A stretch of 22,529 nucleotides of DNA from Spirochaetaceae bacterium (GCA_031257995.1 JAIRNN010000308.1:1-22529), one strand, 5' to 3'; shown: positions 7,612 through 15,801, numbered from the stretch's first letter. The notes: a model not told the origin generated them from the letters alone. Numbers and translations: made by a program.

Positions 7612-7854
7612 ATGGCGGCGGGATGCCCGTCCAACAAAATCGTGAATGGGACGGGGTGTCATCAGACACCTTCGGGAGGGGCCCTCCGCAGAGGGGGTAA
7701 GCGGAAACCCTTGCGGAGAGCATATTTGCGAAGCAAGCGTCGGCCCGAAGCACGGGCTGGAGCGGAGGGGCCGGCAAAATTTGCTGCGGCGACATTGCTG
7801 CCGCGGCTTCCCCCTCCTAAATCGAACAAAAGGAATTACCTATGGACTTTTTAA
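7612..7854 (+). CDS. Hypothetical 80-aa ORF largely made of repeat sequence
   Basis: The start is convincing: AAGGAG, 7 nt, ATG, behind an extended -10. The product (MAAGCPSNKIVNGTGCHQ, then Arg/Pro/Ala-rich) has no family resemblance, and from about 7683 to 7820 it is simply a translated copy of the dispersed hairpin repeat. It may be the 5' end of a former gene invaded by the repeat, or a leader ORF before the small membrane protein, whose ATG at 7842 it overlaps. Confidence 0.3.
   Translation: MAAGCPSNKIVNGTGCHQTPSGGALRRGGKRKPLRRAYLRSKRRPEARAGAEGPAKFAAATLLPRLPPPKSNKRNYLWTF
7683..7820 (-). repeat. Dispersed hairpin repeat, expanded copy (inverted)
   Basis: Shows the same ordered landmarks as copy 1 (GAGGGGGTAAGCG, GGGCTGGAGCG, GGCTTCCCCCTCCTAA, ATCG) but is lengthened internally by short palindromic sequence, such as CCGGCAAAATTTGCTGCGG and ATTTGCGAAGCAAG. 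Confidence 0.55.
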
Positions 7855-7979
7855 ACTTTTTAAGCGGGCATTGGCATTGTATCCTGCCGATTACGGTTGC
7901 GGCAGGGTTGTTTCTGCTGAATAGATGCGCGATGAACAGGGAAAATCGAGGAGAGATGAAATGCAAAACCAAATGCTAG
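7842..7979 (+). CDS. Small His/Cys-containing membrane protein, 45 aa
   Basis: ATG 7842 is preceded by AAAAGGA with 7-nt spacing and ends at TAG 7977-7979. The peptide has a short start with an HWHC motif (MDFLNFLSGHWHC), one hydrophobic helix (ILPITVAAGLFLL) and a Cys-containing polar tail (NRCAMNRENRGEMKCKTKC). It overlaps the first 19 bp of copA in another frame, so the two are translationally coupled. Metal-binding His and Cys around a single helix next to a copper pump suggest a role in copper handling at the membrane. That is inference; I do not recognise the family with certainty. The size is too small for most gene callers. Confidence 0.65.
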   Translation: MDFLNFLSGHWHCILPITVAAGLFLLNRCAMNRENRGEMKCKTKC

Positions 7980-10552
7980 CGATTGGCGGGATGACGTGCG
8001 CGGCGTGCGCGGCCCGTATCGAGCGGGGGTTGAAGAAACTCGACGGGATCGACACGGTGGTCGTGAACTACGCGACGGAAAAAGCGACGATCACTTACGA
8101 TGCGGACAGGGTGCGGCCCTCGGCGTTCAGGGAAACGGTGGTGAAGCTGGGGTATTCGGTCATCGAGAAGACGGATGCCGACACGGACCGGCAGCGGAAA
8201 GAAAAGGAAATTCGCGCGCTCTGGACCAAGTTCATCGTCTCCGCCGTGTTCGCGCTGCCGCTCTTGTATATCGCGATGGCGCCGATGATCAAGGTGGTAC
8301 AACTCCCCTTCCCGATGAGCCTCGACCCGATGCGCCACCCGCTCCTCTACGCGCTCATCGAGTTGTTCCTCGTGATACCGGTGGTCATTGTCGGCGGGCG
8401 TTTCTATACCGTCGGGTTCAAGGCTCTCGTTGCCCGCAGTCCGAATATGGACAGCCTCATCGCCATCGGCACCGCCGCCGCCGTCCTCTACAGCGCATGG
8501 AACACCGCGCGGATCGCGCTGGGCGATATGAATACCGCGATGGCCGCCGTCGAAACGCTCTACTTCGAGTCCGCCGGGGTGATCATCACGCTGATACTGC
8601 TGGGGAAATCGCTCGAAGCCGTGTCGAAAGGCCGTACGAGCGAGGCCATCAAAAAACTTATGGGCCTTGCCCCCAAGACGGCGACGGTCGTCCGTAACGG
8701 CGTTGAAGAGGTCATCCCCATCGAGGACGTGATTGCGGGCGACCTCATCGTTGTCCGGCCCGGCGGCAAGATACCCGTGGACGGCGGCGTCACCGAAGGA
8801 GAAACCGCGATAGACGAGTCGATGCTCTCCGGGGAGAGTATGCCCGTGGACAAGAAACCCGGCGACAGTGTGTACGCCGCCACCATCAACACCACCGGCC
8901 TCATCACCTTCCGCGCCGAAAAAGTCGGCGGCGAGACGGCCCTCGCCCAAATCATCCGCCTCGTGGAAGACGCGCAGGGCAGCAAGGCCCCCATCGCCGC
9001 GATCGCCGACACCGTAGCCGGTATCTTCGTCCCCGTTGTCTGCGCGATCGCCCTCGTATCCGGCGCGGCATGGCTCATCGGCACAGGCGACCTCGCCCTC
9101 GCCGTGAAAGTCTTCATCTCCGTCCTCGTCATCGCCTGCCCCTGCGCCTTGGGTTTGGCCACCCCCACCGCCATCATGATGGGCACCGGCAAAGGCGCGG
9201 AAAACGGCATCCTCATCAAAGGCGGCGAAGCCCTCGAAACCGCCGGCAAAGTCAGCGTCGTCGTCTTCGACAAGACCGGCACCATCACCGAAGGCAAGCC
9301 CCGCGTAACCGACATCGTAGACTGCTTTGTGCAAGAGATCGGTAAACTAAAAGGGGGAAGCCTCCCCCTCGTTTCAGACCGCCGCCCGCAAGCGGGCTTA
9401 GGGTCTTCCACTACCCCCTCTGCGGGGGACACCCCCGCAACGCCCCCCGGCCCCGAAGGGGCTTCCCTTGGGCACGGCGTGACGGGAGAAAGCGGCGATT
9501 CCCCCTCCGGGGGAGAGGAAACGCTTTCATTCCCCCGTAGGGGGACAGCCCCCTATTTCCCCTCACAGGAGACTCTTGAAAGCCCCGGTGGGGCAACGGC
9601 CATCTTAGCGATAGCCGCCGCCGCCGAAAAAGGCTCGGAACACCCTCTCGGACAGGCCATTGTACAGGATGCGGAAGAAAAGGGCCTCGCCCTTCCCTAT
9701 GTCGAACGGTTTCAATCGGTTACGGGCCGGGGTATCGAAGCATGGATGCCCGTAACAAGCATCGAAGGCGAAACCTCGTCTCCATCCTCAATTGCCGTCC
9801 TCGCCGGAAACCGGAAACTCATGGACGACCACGGCGTTTCGCTCGGCGCTCTCGAAGCGGATGCCGACCGCCTCGCCGGTGAAGGTAAGACCCCGATGTT
9901 CATCGTCCTGGACGGACAACCCGCCGGAATCATCGCCGTTGCCGACGTGGTAAAGCCCTCCAGCAAGGCCGCCATCGCGAAACTCCACGAGATGGGCCTC
10001 GAAGTGGCGATGATCACCGGAGACAACCGGAAAACCGCCGCCGCCATAGCTAAGGAAGTCGGCATCGACCGTGTCCTCGCCGAGGTCCTTCCCGAAGACA
10101 AGGCCGCCCAAGTGAAAAAACTCCAGGACGAGGGCAAGAAAGTAGCGATGGTCGGAGACGGCATCAACGACGCACCCGCCCTGGCCCAAGCCGACGCGGG
10201 TATCGCTATCGGAAGCGGTACCGACGTGGCTATGGAAAGCGCCGGGATTGTCCTTATGAAGAGCGATCTTGCCGACGTGAGCGCCGCCATACGCCTCAGC
10301 AAGGCCACCATCCGCAACATCAAGCAGAACCTCTTCTGGGCCTTCGGCTACAACACTTTGGGCATCCCCATCGCCGCCGGAGTGCTCCATCTCTTTGGCG
10401 GCCCCCTCCTCAACCCGATCTTCGCCGCCGCCGCGATGAGCCTCTCCTCCGTCTCCGTCCTCACCAACGCCCTCCGCCTGAAACGCTTCAAAGCTGTGGA
10501 GGAACCGCGCCGGAAAGAGACGCTGGATTATTTCGCCGGGCGTTGTTGTTGA
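7961..10552 (+). CDS. copA: Copper-transporting P1B-type ATPase (CopA type) with repeat-derived insert
   Basis: An 863-aa inner-membrane pump that uses ATP to export Cu(I). N-terminal metal-binding domain with GMTCAAC (Cys13, Cys16); transmembrane helices; actuator loop with SMLSGES; CPC (393-395) in the ion channel helix; phosphorylated Asp437 in DKTGT; SEHPLG (His561) of the nucleotide domain; MITGDN; GDGINDAP (732-739); and late-helix GYN and MSLSSVSV motifs typical of Cu(I) pumps. ATG 7961 is chosen because AGGAG lies 7 nt upstream and GMTC follows at once; an in-frame ATG at 7925 is less likely. Odd: Asp437 to His561 spans 124 residues where CopA usually has about 40. The excess, about residues 462-546, is low-complexity G/P/S/T encoded by dispersed repeats, all in frame. 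It follows the 45-aa membrane peptide. Confidence 0.95.
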   Translation: MQNQMLAIGGMTCAACAARIERGLKKLDGIDTVVVNYATEKATITYDADRVRPSAFRETVVKLGYSVIEKTDADTDRQRKEKEIRALWTKFIVSAVFALPLLYIAMAPMIKVVQLPFPMSLDPMRHPLLYALIELFLVIPVVIVGGRFYTVGFKALVARSPNMDSLIAIGTAAAVLYSAWNTARIALGDMNTAMAAVETLYFESAGVIITLILLGKSLEAVSKGRTSEAIKKLMGLAPKTATVVRNGVEEVIPIEDVIAGDLIVVRPGGKIPVDGGVTEGETAIDESMLSGESMPVDKKPGDSVYAATINTTGLITFRAEKVGGETALAQIIRLVEDAQGSKAPIAAIADTVAGIFVPVVCAIALVSGAAWLIGTGDLALAVKVFISVLVIACPCALGLATPTAIMMGTGKGAENGILIKGGEALETAGKVSVVVFDKTGTITEGKPRVTDIVDCFVQEIGKLKGGSLPLVSDRRPQAGLGSSTTPSAGDTPATPPGPEGASLGHGVTGESGDSPSGGEETLSFPRRGTAPYFPSQETLESPGGATAILAIAAAAEKGSEHPLGQAIVQDAEEKGLALPYVERFQSVTGRGIEAWMPVTSIEGETSSPSSIAVLAGNRKLMDDHGVSLGALEADADRLAGEGKTPMFIVLDGQPAGIIAVADVVKPSSKAAIAKLHEMGLEVAMITGDNRKTAAAIAKEVGIDRVLAEVLPEDKAAQVKKLQDEGKKVAMVGDGINDAPALAQADAGIAIGSGTDVAMESAGIVLMKSDLADVSAAIRLSKATIRNIKQNLFWAFGYNTLGIPIAAGVLHLFGGPLLNPIFAAAAMSLSSVSVLTNALRLKRFKAVEEPRRKETLDYFAGRCC
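9349..9598 (+). repeat. Composite dispersed repeat inside copA
   Basis: Contains the hairpin GGGGGAAGCCTCCCCC, then CCCCCTCTGCGGGG, then GGCCCCGAAGGGGCTTCCC with CGGCGATTCCCCCTCCGGGG, and CCCCCGTAGGGGGAC. These modules recur outside genes at 15374-15610, 15780-15870 and 19668-19845, and inside folC. No stop codon arises in the copA frame. Confidence 0.85.
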
Positions 10553-10587
10553 AAGATGAGCGATAAAAGAGAAAATGTGACAAGGAT

Positions 10588-10625
10588 AAAAAAACCGGGA
10601 AATATTGGCACTTATCCGCCGGTTT
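10588..10625 (-). terminator. Bidirectional terminator between copA and the AraC gene
   Basis: AAACCGG (10592-10598) pairs with CCGGTTT (10619-10625). On the minus strand the stem is followed by seven T, a good intrinsic terminator for the AraC gene. On the plus strand TTTACTTTTT follows, serving copA. The arm includes the AraC stop codon. The loop is long (about 20 nt). Confidence 0.6.
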
Positions 10626-11507
10626 ACTTTTTCCATTTGGAAGGCGAGACACCGGTTTTGCTCTTAAATAGCCGGGAAAAATGACACTGATCGTCAAAGC
10701 CCATGCGGGAGGCTGTTTCCTTAATGGAGATGTTTTCTTCCAGAAGACTCTGTGCCTTGTTTATTTTGATGTTGATGTAATATTGGTAGGGTGTTATGGA
10801 AGTATAGAGCTTAAAGATGCTGTTCAGCTTGGAAGAGCTAACACCCACCTGTTTCGCGATGAGGGATGTGTTGATGGCCCCGTAAATATTTACCCCCATC
10901 AGGTATTTGGCTTTTTCCACGATGACTCCGTAATAATCGGGTTGAACCATCTGTCGGCTACGGCCAAAAATTTCAGCAACAAGAGACAATATTGCCGAAC
11001 ATGCTTTAAGCTGATAGAGGGGGTATTGCGTGGCAACCTCCTCGTATATTGCATCATAATAGAAAGAATGTGATTACGGAGGCCCGTCTCAAAAAATACA
11101 TGATCCCGGCAGAGAATCCCCTCTTGGGTCATACTGGTAAAAAAGGGACCGTTAAAACCGACCCAATATTCGTCCCAGCCTTCTTCAATGACCGGCTTCG
11201 CCCGGTGTCGCTGTCCGGGAAACATGATCAGCACGGAACCAGGCACTACTTTATATGTAGTATCCTCCGCCTCAAAGGTCCCTTCGCCTCGGGCTATGTA
11301 GGCTATCTGAAATTCTGGAAGGATTCGACCCTCGGCGATTTTCCGAAAGGCAGCGGGGTGAGCATTGATATTCGGCGGATAAATGGCATAGGGCTTAACT
11401 CTGGTGAAACCCGCGTTGGTACATATCATCCCCAATTTTTCATCCTCTCGGCCGTAGGTGATGTACCGCATAAAGGATTCACTATTTTTGTCTGTCTGTA
11501 ATTTCAT
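10624..11507 (-). pseudogene. AraC-family transcriptional regulator, frameshifted
   Basis: Two overlapping frames make one regulator of about 290 aa. The upstream part (from ATG 11507) is the cupin-like ligand domain (PEFQIAYIARGEGTFEAED, VLIMFPGQRHR, WDEYWVGFNGP). The downstream part holds the two helix-turn-helix motifs (NTSLIAKQVGVSSSKLNSIFK and IKETASRMGFDDQCHFSRLFK) ending SKTGVSPSKWKK. The switch falls at a run of five G (11019-11023; C5 on the coding strand). One extra C would restore PLYQLKACSAILSLVAEIF. It could be a real lesion, a slippage switch or a sequencing error. It is divergent from the SGNH esterase and the sugar-binding protein, which it presumably controlled in response to a sugar. 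Confidence 0.85.
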
Positions 11508-11513
11508 AAGTGC

Positions 11514-11542
11514 ATTATAATAAGTTTTTTACATCATTTCAA
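11514..11542 (-). promoter_or_regulatory. AraC gene promoter, leaderless geometry
   Basis: TTGAAA (11542-11537), 17-bp spacer, TATAAT (11519-11514). The predicted start, 7 nt beyond the -10, coincides with the ATG at 11507, and no ribosome site is present. Confidence 0.65.
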
Positions 11543-11617
11543 TAGAAAAATCCATTTATTTCTCAATAAATTAAGATAAAATAACAATATCCAAAGAATG
11601 AACGATAGGAGATGAAG

Positions 11618-12259
11618 ATGAAGACAGTACTATGTTACGGAGACTCCAATACGTGGGGGCATAACCCGGCAGACTGGTCCCGGTATGATCATACGATACG
11701 CTGGCCAATGGTACTAAAGGAAATCCTCAATCGGGGATACCCTCCGTGGTCCCCCGCTTGGTGGGTGGACGAAGAGGGACTCTGCGGCAGAACAAGTTGC
11801 CGGGAAGATCCGGTGGAGGGGGATCTGAACGGTCTGCGGCAGATTGTACCGATACTGGAAAGCCATAAACCATTGGACATAGTGGTGGTTTTACTCGGCA
11901 CCAATGATCTTAAAACCAGGTACAGTCCCTGTCCTTATGACATTGCCCGGGGAGTAGGCAGGGTGGTAACTGCCATACAGGATTCCAGAACCGGACCGGG
12001 GAATTCGTCCCCCAGAGTACTGATGATCTGTCCACCCCCAACGGCCCATTCCCCGGTCTTTCAACCTATGTTTGGTGACTGTGTAGAACTGTCGAAACAG
12101 CTTCCCCCCTTTTACCGGCGGTTTGCCAAAGAAACCGGCGCCTTATTCATGGATGCGGGGACTGTTATAAAGTCCAGTAAAATAGACGGTATACATCTAG
12201 ACCCGGAAGAACACCGGAAGCTGGCAATGGCAGTGACGGAAATCATTACAAAACGGTAA
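11618..12259 (+). CDS. SGNH/GDSL-family hydrolase (esterase)
   Basis: A 213-aa protein with no signal peptide, so likely cytoplasmic. Block I GDSN carries the nucleophile Ser10 (CYGDSNTWG), block III GTND is at 94-97 (VVLLGTNDLK), and block V DGIHLD carries Asp190 and His193. The family removes acyl groups from varied substrates; with a sugar-binding protein and AraC regulator beside it, deacetylation of imported glycans is a reasonable guess. ATG 11618 is preferred over ATG 11612 because AGGAG (11607-11611) abuts the first and is 6 nt from the second. Confidence 0.85.
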   Translation: MKTVLCYGDSNTWGHNPADWSRYDHTIRWPMVLKEILNRGYPPWSPAWWVDEEGLCGRTSCREDPVEGDLNGLRQIVPILESHKPLDIVVVLLGTNDLKTRYSPCPYDIARGVGRVVTAIQDSRTGPGNSSPRVLMICPPPTAHSPVFQPMFGDCVELSKQLPPFYRRFAKETGALFMDAGTVIKSSKIDGIHLDPEEHRKLAMAVTEIITKR

Positions 12260-12374
12260 ACTGAGGCTGTTTCAACACGCCCATTTTCCCAATCAGCCAA
12301 GCGTCTGCCCAATTTATCGGTCGAAATTTTTTTCATCAATTAAACAAAAATATCCATTTACGGAGGAGTTAATT

Positions 12375-12419
12375 ATGGGAGAAACTATTAGTATAAATAT
12401 TTATGCAGGAGGAAAATAA
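12375..12419 (+). CDS. 14-codon leader peptide upstream of the sugar-binding protein
   Basis: GGAGGAG, 6 nt, ATG 12375, then MGETISINIYAGGK and TAA. Its stop overlaps the next ATG (TAATG, 12417-12421), and its last codons contain the AGGAGG for that ATG. It could be a coupling leader or a leftover of a disrupted gene start. Confidence 0.35.
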   Translation: MGETISINIYAGGK

Positions 12420-13443
12420 TGCAGGATACACTAAAAAAGTAGCTGTGTTTTGGCTTGCCATGACAACCGCGTCCGTTTTTGCGGGCGGCCAATCAGGAGA
12501 TGTCGGAACCAATGTACGGCACGCCGGAGTATTCAGGAGCTTAGGGAACCCCTATGTGGAAAAAGAAATAAGCGGATGGGAAGCCGGTATCAAAGAGCAG
12601 GGATTTACCGCCATCGCCCGGGCACCAAATACGCCAACGGTGGAAGCCCAGATTGAATTAGTAGATCAGCTTATAACCCAACGGGTAGCTACCATTGCCA
12701 TTGCGGCCAATGACTTGGACGCTCTTCAACCGGTACTCACCAAGGCGATGAACCATGGAATAAAGGTCTACTCTCTGGATGCGGCGGTAAACCCCCAGAG
12801 TCGCATGACCCATGTGAATCAGGCCGATTCGGAAAAAATCGGCATCACCCTGGTGGAGGCAGCCTGTGATATGTGCGGCGGCTCGGGGGAATTTGCTATC
12901 CTCTCCGCCACAAGCCAGGCGTCAAATCAGAATCTCTGGATTGATTATATGAAAAAAGAATTGGAAAAACCAAAATATTCAAATCTCAATCTAGTCAAAG
13001 TTGTCTACGGTGATGATCTAAGGGACAAGTCAGTCTCGGAAACAGAAGGTCTGCTTCTTTCCTATCCCAACCTTAAATGTATTGTTGCCCCCACCACCGT
13101 AGGTATTGCCGCCGCCGCTAAAGCAATCTCCGACAAGGGTCTACAGGGGGAAATATTTATCACCGGTCTGGGGCTTCCTTCGGAAATGGCCGAATACATT
13201 GATAATGGCGCTTGCCCTTACATGTACCTGTGGAATCCCATTGACGTGGGTTATTTGAGCGCCTATGTGGCTACGGCCCTCAGCAGCGGGAAGATCACCG
13301 GCAAGGCCGGAGAACAGTTCAGTGCCGGCAGGCTTGGCAATTACACTATCGTGGCGGCCCCGGACGGCGGTACTGAAATACTGCTGGGTCCACCCTACAG
13401 ATTCGACAAAACCAATATTGGTGAGTGGAAAACTGTTTACTAA
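12403..13443 (+). CDS. Periplasmic sugar-binding protein of an ABC importer (RhaS/AI-2 type), damaged start region
   Basis: About 340 aa of the Peripla_BP_4 fold: HAGVFRSLGNPYVEKEISGW, IELVDQLITQRVATIAIAANDLDAL, VYSLDAAVNP, PNLKCIVAPTTVGIAAAAKAI, DVGYLSAYVATALSSGKITG. It binds a sugar outside the membrane for an ABC importer, but no permease or ATPase gene is nearby. The longest frame starts at ATG 12403 without a ribosome site. The well-placed ATG 12419 (AGGAGG, 6 nt) reads only MQDTLKK before TAG. With one more A in the A6 run at 12433-12438 it would give MQDTLKKVAVFWLAMTTASV, a proper signal peptide, so a one-base deletion (real or sequencing) is likely. Confidence 0.85.
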   Translation: MQEENNAGYTKKVAVFWLAMTTASVFAGGQSGDVGTNVRHAGVFRSLGNPYVEKEISGWEAGIKEQGFTAIARAPNTPTVEAQIELVDQLITQRVATIAIAANDLDALQPVLTKAMNHGIKVYSLDAAVNPQSRMTHVNQADSEKIGITLVEAACDMCGGSGEFAILSATSQASNQNLWIDYMKKELEKPKYSNLNLVKVVYGDDLRDKSVSETEGLLLSYPNLKCIVAPTTVGIAAAAKAISDKGLQGEIFITGLGLPSEMAEYIDNGACPYMYLWNPIDVGYLSAYVATALSSGKITGKAGEQFSAGRLGNYTIVAAPDGGTEILLGPPYRFDKTNIGEWKTVY

Positions 13444-13458
13444 AGTTAAACTAAACGG

Positions 13459-13483
13459 GCTTGTTCCAAGTTTTGGAACAAGC
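13459..13483 (+). repeat. Perfect 10-bp hairpin after the sugar-binding protein
   Basis: GCTTGTTCCA, 5-nt loop, TGGAACAAGC. Only a weak T content follows, so termination is uncertain. Its arms resemble the inverted ends of the element at 18116-18530 and may be a collapsed copy of it. The rest of 13484-13677 is degenerate repeat-like sequence without a gene. Confidence 0.6.
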
Positions 13484-13677
13484 TCTATTGATAATACTTT
13501 GCTTTGGCATTTTAACGCCGGCGAGTGTGGCGGCAGATTGTGCCATAAATGGCATTACAGATTAAGCGGTGTTCGGAGTGAAAATCCGCGTGTGTCCGTG
13601 TCTCTGCGGTTGACCGTGATTAAGTATTCATCTACGGTTAACCGTGCTGTAGCGTAAATCTGCGGATTTCGCGGTTT

Positions 13678-14307
13678 TTAGCGTGGAACCGGATTGCGCC
13701 CGATACGGTATGTTTCAGTCATGTATAATTTGATCGGCATATCTTTATCTTCCTCAGGACTTTCTGTTACAACCGAGGCTTTACTTTGACCGGTAGTCAG
13801 ATCAATGGTATTCTCAGGAATAACGTTAAGCCGATTCGCACTGTTTGACGGAGGGGGGGTATTCTGCATATAGCCGTATAGTTGCTGTGACTGCGCGTAA
13901 GGCGGTTGCGGAAGCTGACCGGACTGGACGGGGGAATTCGCTGTCGGATTGGCCCTAACTGCCGGAGTCGTCGTAGCCGGAGAGACATTCGGGCTCTGTC
14001 GAACAGTTACGATGCTGCTGTTTGGGCGCGCCGAGGGTTGCAGAGGGTTATAGCTGGGAACAACTATGATGTCAACTTTTTCCAGAGCAGGCTGATTTGA
14101 TTTTGGCTGATAAACCGTCTCGCTATGGGCCGGTTCAATGGTAAAAGGACGCGCGGACGTTGTCCCCTTTTGAGTCGGCGAAGAACTGCCGCTAAGAGCG
14201 TTGTTGTCAAACGCGCCGGTACGAAATTCACCGCCATTTTCACTCTGTTGTGCCATGAGGATATAGGCCGATGCAAATACCAACGAAACAAATAAAATTT
14301 TCTTCAT
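13678..14307 (-). CDS. Secreted low-complexity protein, unknown function
   Basis: A 209-aa protein from ATG 14307 (AGGAG 5 nt upstream). A signal peptide is clear: MKKILFVSLVFASAYILMA, with cleavage likely before QQ. The mature part is rich in Pro, Ser, Thr, Asn and Gln without Cys, has little predicted globular structure, and ends with MPIKLYMTETYRIGRNPVPR. No family is recognised. An in-frame ATG five codons upstream (14322) is less likely. Its downstream neighbour on the plus strand is the sugar-binding protein (convergent); upstream lies radC on the same strand, 130 bp away, so it may have its own promoter. Confidence 0.75.
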   Translation of the reverse strand: MKKILFVSLVFASAYILMAQQSENGGEFRTGAFDNNALSGSSSPTQKGTTSARPFTIEPAHSETVYQPKSNQPALEKVDIIVVPSYNPLQPSARPNSSIVTVRQSPNVSPATTTPAVRANPTANSPVQSGQLPQPPYAQSQQLYGYMQNTPPPSNSANRLNVIPENTIDLTTGQSKASVVTESPEEDKDMPIKLYMTETYRIGRNPVPR

Positions 14308-14437
14308 ACGATCTCCTGTCATTTAATCAAACAGCCTCGTTGCCGTCCGGGAAACATATACTAAACGTATACCTCTTTTCCTATTATCGGCACATAAAAC
14401 GATACCCTTAATCAGTGTTTTCCTAAAAAACACAAAT

Positions 14438-15178
14438 TTATTTCAGTTTCCCATCCTGAGAGTAGCTGTAATAGGCGGACTCGGTGAAGATCAGATGGTC
14501 AAGCAAGTTGATGCCGAGTATTTTACCCGCCTCGTAGAGCCTCTTGGTCAAAGCATCGTCCTCCGAAGACGGGGTAACCGTGCCTGACGGATGGTTGTGC
14601 GCGACAATGGCGGCGTTCGCGCGGTCCCCTATCATGTCGGCATAGACTTCTCGCGGGTGGGCAATGGTTTGGTTGACCAGTCCCACCGTGACAACGCGCG
14701 TGGCGATGACCTCGTGGGCCCCGTTGAGCGACATCCCGATGAACCGTTCCTGCCGACGGTCGGCATAGTGGCGGATCAGCGGATAAACGTCGATCGGATG
14801 GCGGATTTTCACGCCGCGAATTCCCCAGCGCCGCCGGCCGAATTCAAGCATCGCGGCAACAACGCATGATTTTGCGACCCCCATGCCGGTAAGTTGGGAA
14901 ATCTCTTTCACCGACGGCATGTCCTGCCTTTTCTCAAGAAGCTCGATAATGTCGGTAGCAAGCTCAAGGACATTTTTCCCTTTCACGCCGGTATTGAGCA
15001 GTATCGCGATAAGCTCCTTGTCGGAAAGCGCGGAAGGTCCATCCCGGCAGAGCCGCTCCCGCGGCCTCATATCGCACGGCATACTGAGCGGGCTCAAAAT
15101 GAAAGAACGTGACGTGCCCGACTCACAGGCATGGAGCATTTCGGGGGTCCAGTTTTCTGACGTATTATAGTAGTCCAT
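14438..15178 (-). CDS. radC: RadC family JAMM/MPN-domain protein
   Basis: About 246 aa. A helix-hairpin-helix segment (SQLTGMGVAKSC) precedes the MPN/JAMM core with HNHPSG and SSED, the metal-binding His, His and Asp of the family. MRPRERLCRDGPSALSDKELIAILL is the usual RadC opening. A role in DNA repair was proposed historically but is not established. ATG 15178 (MDYYNTSENW) is chosen; a TTG at 15229 and an ATG at 15082 (MPCDMRPRERL) are alternatives, none with a strong ribosome site. A leading extension of about 35 residues before MRPRERL is unusual. Confidence 0.88.
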   Translation of the reverse strand: MDYYNTSENWTPEMLHACESGTSRSFILSPLSMPCDMRPRERLCRDGPSALSDKELIAILLNTGVKGKNVLELATDIIELLEKRQDMPSVKEISQLTGMGVAKSCVVAAMLEFGRRRWGIRGVKIRHPIDVYPLIRHYADRRQERFIGMSLNGAHEVIATRVVTVGLVNQTIAHPREVYADMIGDRANAAIVAHNHPSGTVTPSSEDDALTKRLYEAGKILGINLLDHLIFTESAYYSYSQDGKLK

Positions 15179-15373
15179 ACCAGTATATATGCGGTTGACT
15201 GCCGGTTTTGCTTTAATCGGCGGCCTCAAAACAGGTAAATTTATCGTTTTTTTTCAACAAAAAATGAAAACGAGGTGATTTTGTACTTTTCTCCGAAAAA
15301 GACCTGGTAAAGGAAACTCAGTATGTAATATATCTTTCATAATTAGTGATTCCACGAGGAAAATATATATATA

Positions 15374-15610
15374 AAGGGGGAAGTCTCCCCTTCACTCCGG
15401 ACACGCGCTCCGGTCGATATGCCCGCACTTTCAGTGCGTCCACGCCTCTTTCCGTTTGGTACCCCGCTATCCCCCTCTGCGGGGTACCCATTGCCACGCG
15501 CGAAACGTTGAGCGCGTTTAACCATTCCAGCGGTACGGTACCCATTGAATGTTTATCAGTGGATAAAAGCGACAGGGCCCTGAAACCGCCCCCGAAGGTG
15601 TCATAGACAC
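15374..15610 (+). repeat. Dispersed hairpin repeat, long copy
   Basis: Shares in order with 19668-19845: GGGGGAAGTCTCCCC, CCCCCTCTGCGGGG, GCGAAACGTTGAGCGCGTTT, CGGTACCCATTGAATG and ACAGGGCCCTGAAA. The pairs differ by scattered substitutions, so they are old copies. It also matches the insert in copA at its start. Confidence 0.85.
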
Positions 15611-15691
15611 CCCGATCCCATCCCGGCGACAGATGGACACCCCAGTGAGGACAGCCCCCTCTTTATCTATTATCTGCCAAGCGGACTGCAA

Positions 15692-15801
15692 TTTCACGCT
15701 CGTGTAACTGGTGTTTCACGCTCGTAGAACTGCAGACCCGCGATCGTGGATCAGCTACTCCACGATCGTGGATCTGTAGGCCCCGCGGACCGGGGCCTCC
15801 T
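15692..15801 (+). repeat. 22-bp-period array of short palindromes
   Basis: Four consecutive 22-bp units start at 15692, 15714, 15736 and 15758, and a fifth diverged one at 15780. Each has a self-complementary core (CACGCTCGTG; CCGCGATCGTGG; CCACGATCGTGG; GGCCCCG with CGGGGCC) followed by a linker like AACTGCAG or ATCTGTAG. The period equals that of the array at 22339. Confidence 0.6.

Noticed and set aside
7976..9334. Long minus-strand open frame (452 aa) opposite copA
   Set aside because: A shadow of a GC-rich gene: an Asp/Gly/His-rich product, no start signal and no motifs.
14396..14434. Hairpin GTGTTTT/AAAACAC downstream of radC as a terminator
   Set aside because: Weak AT stem with no T-run in the radC direction, so not listed as a feature.
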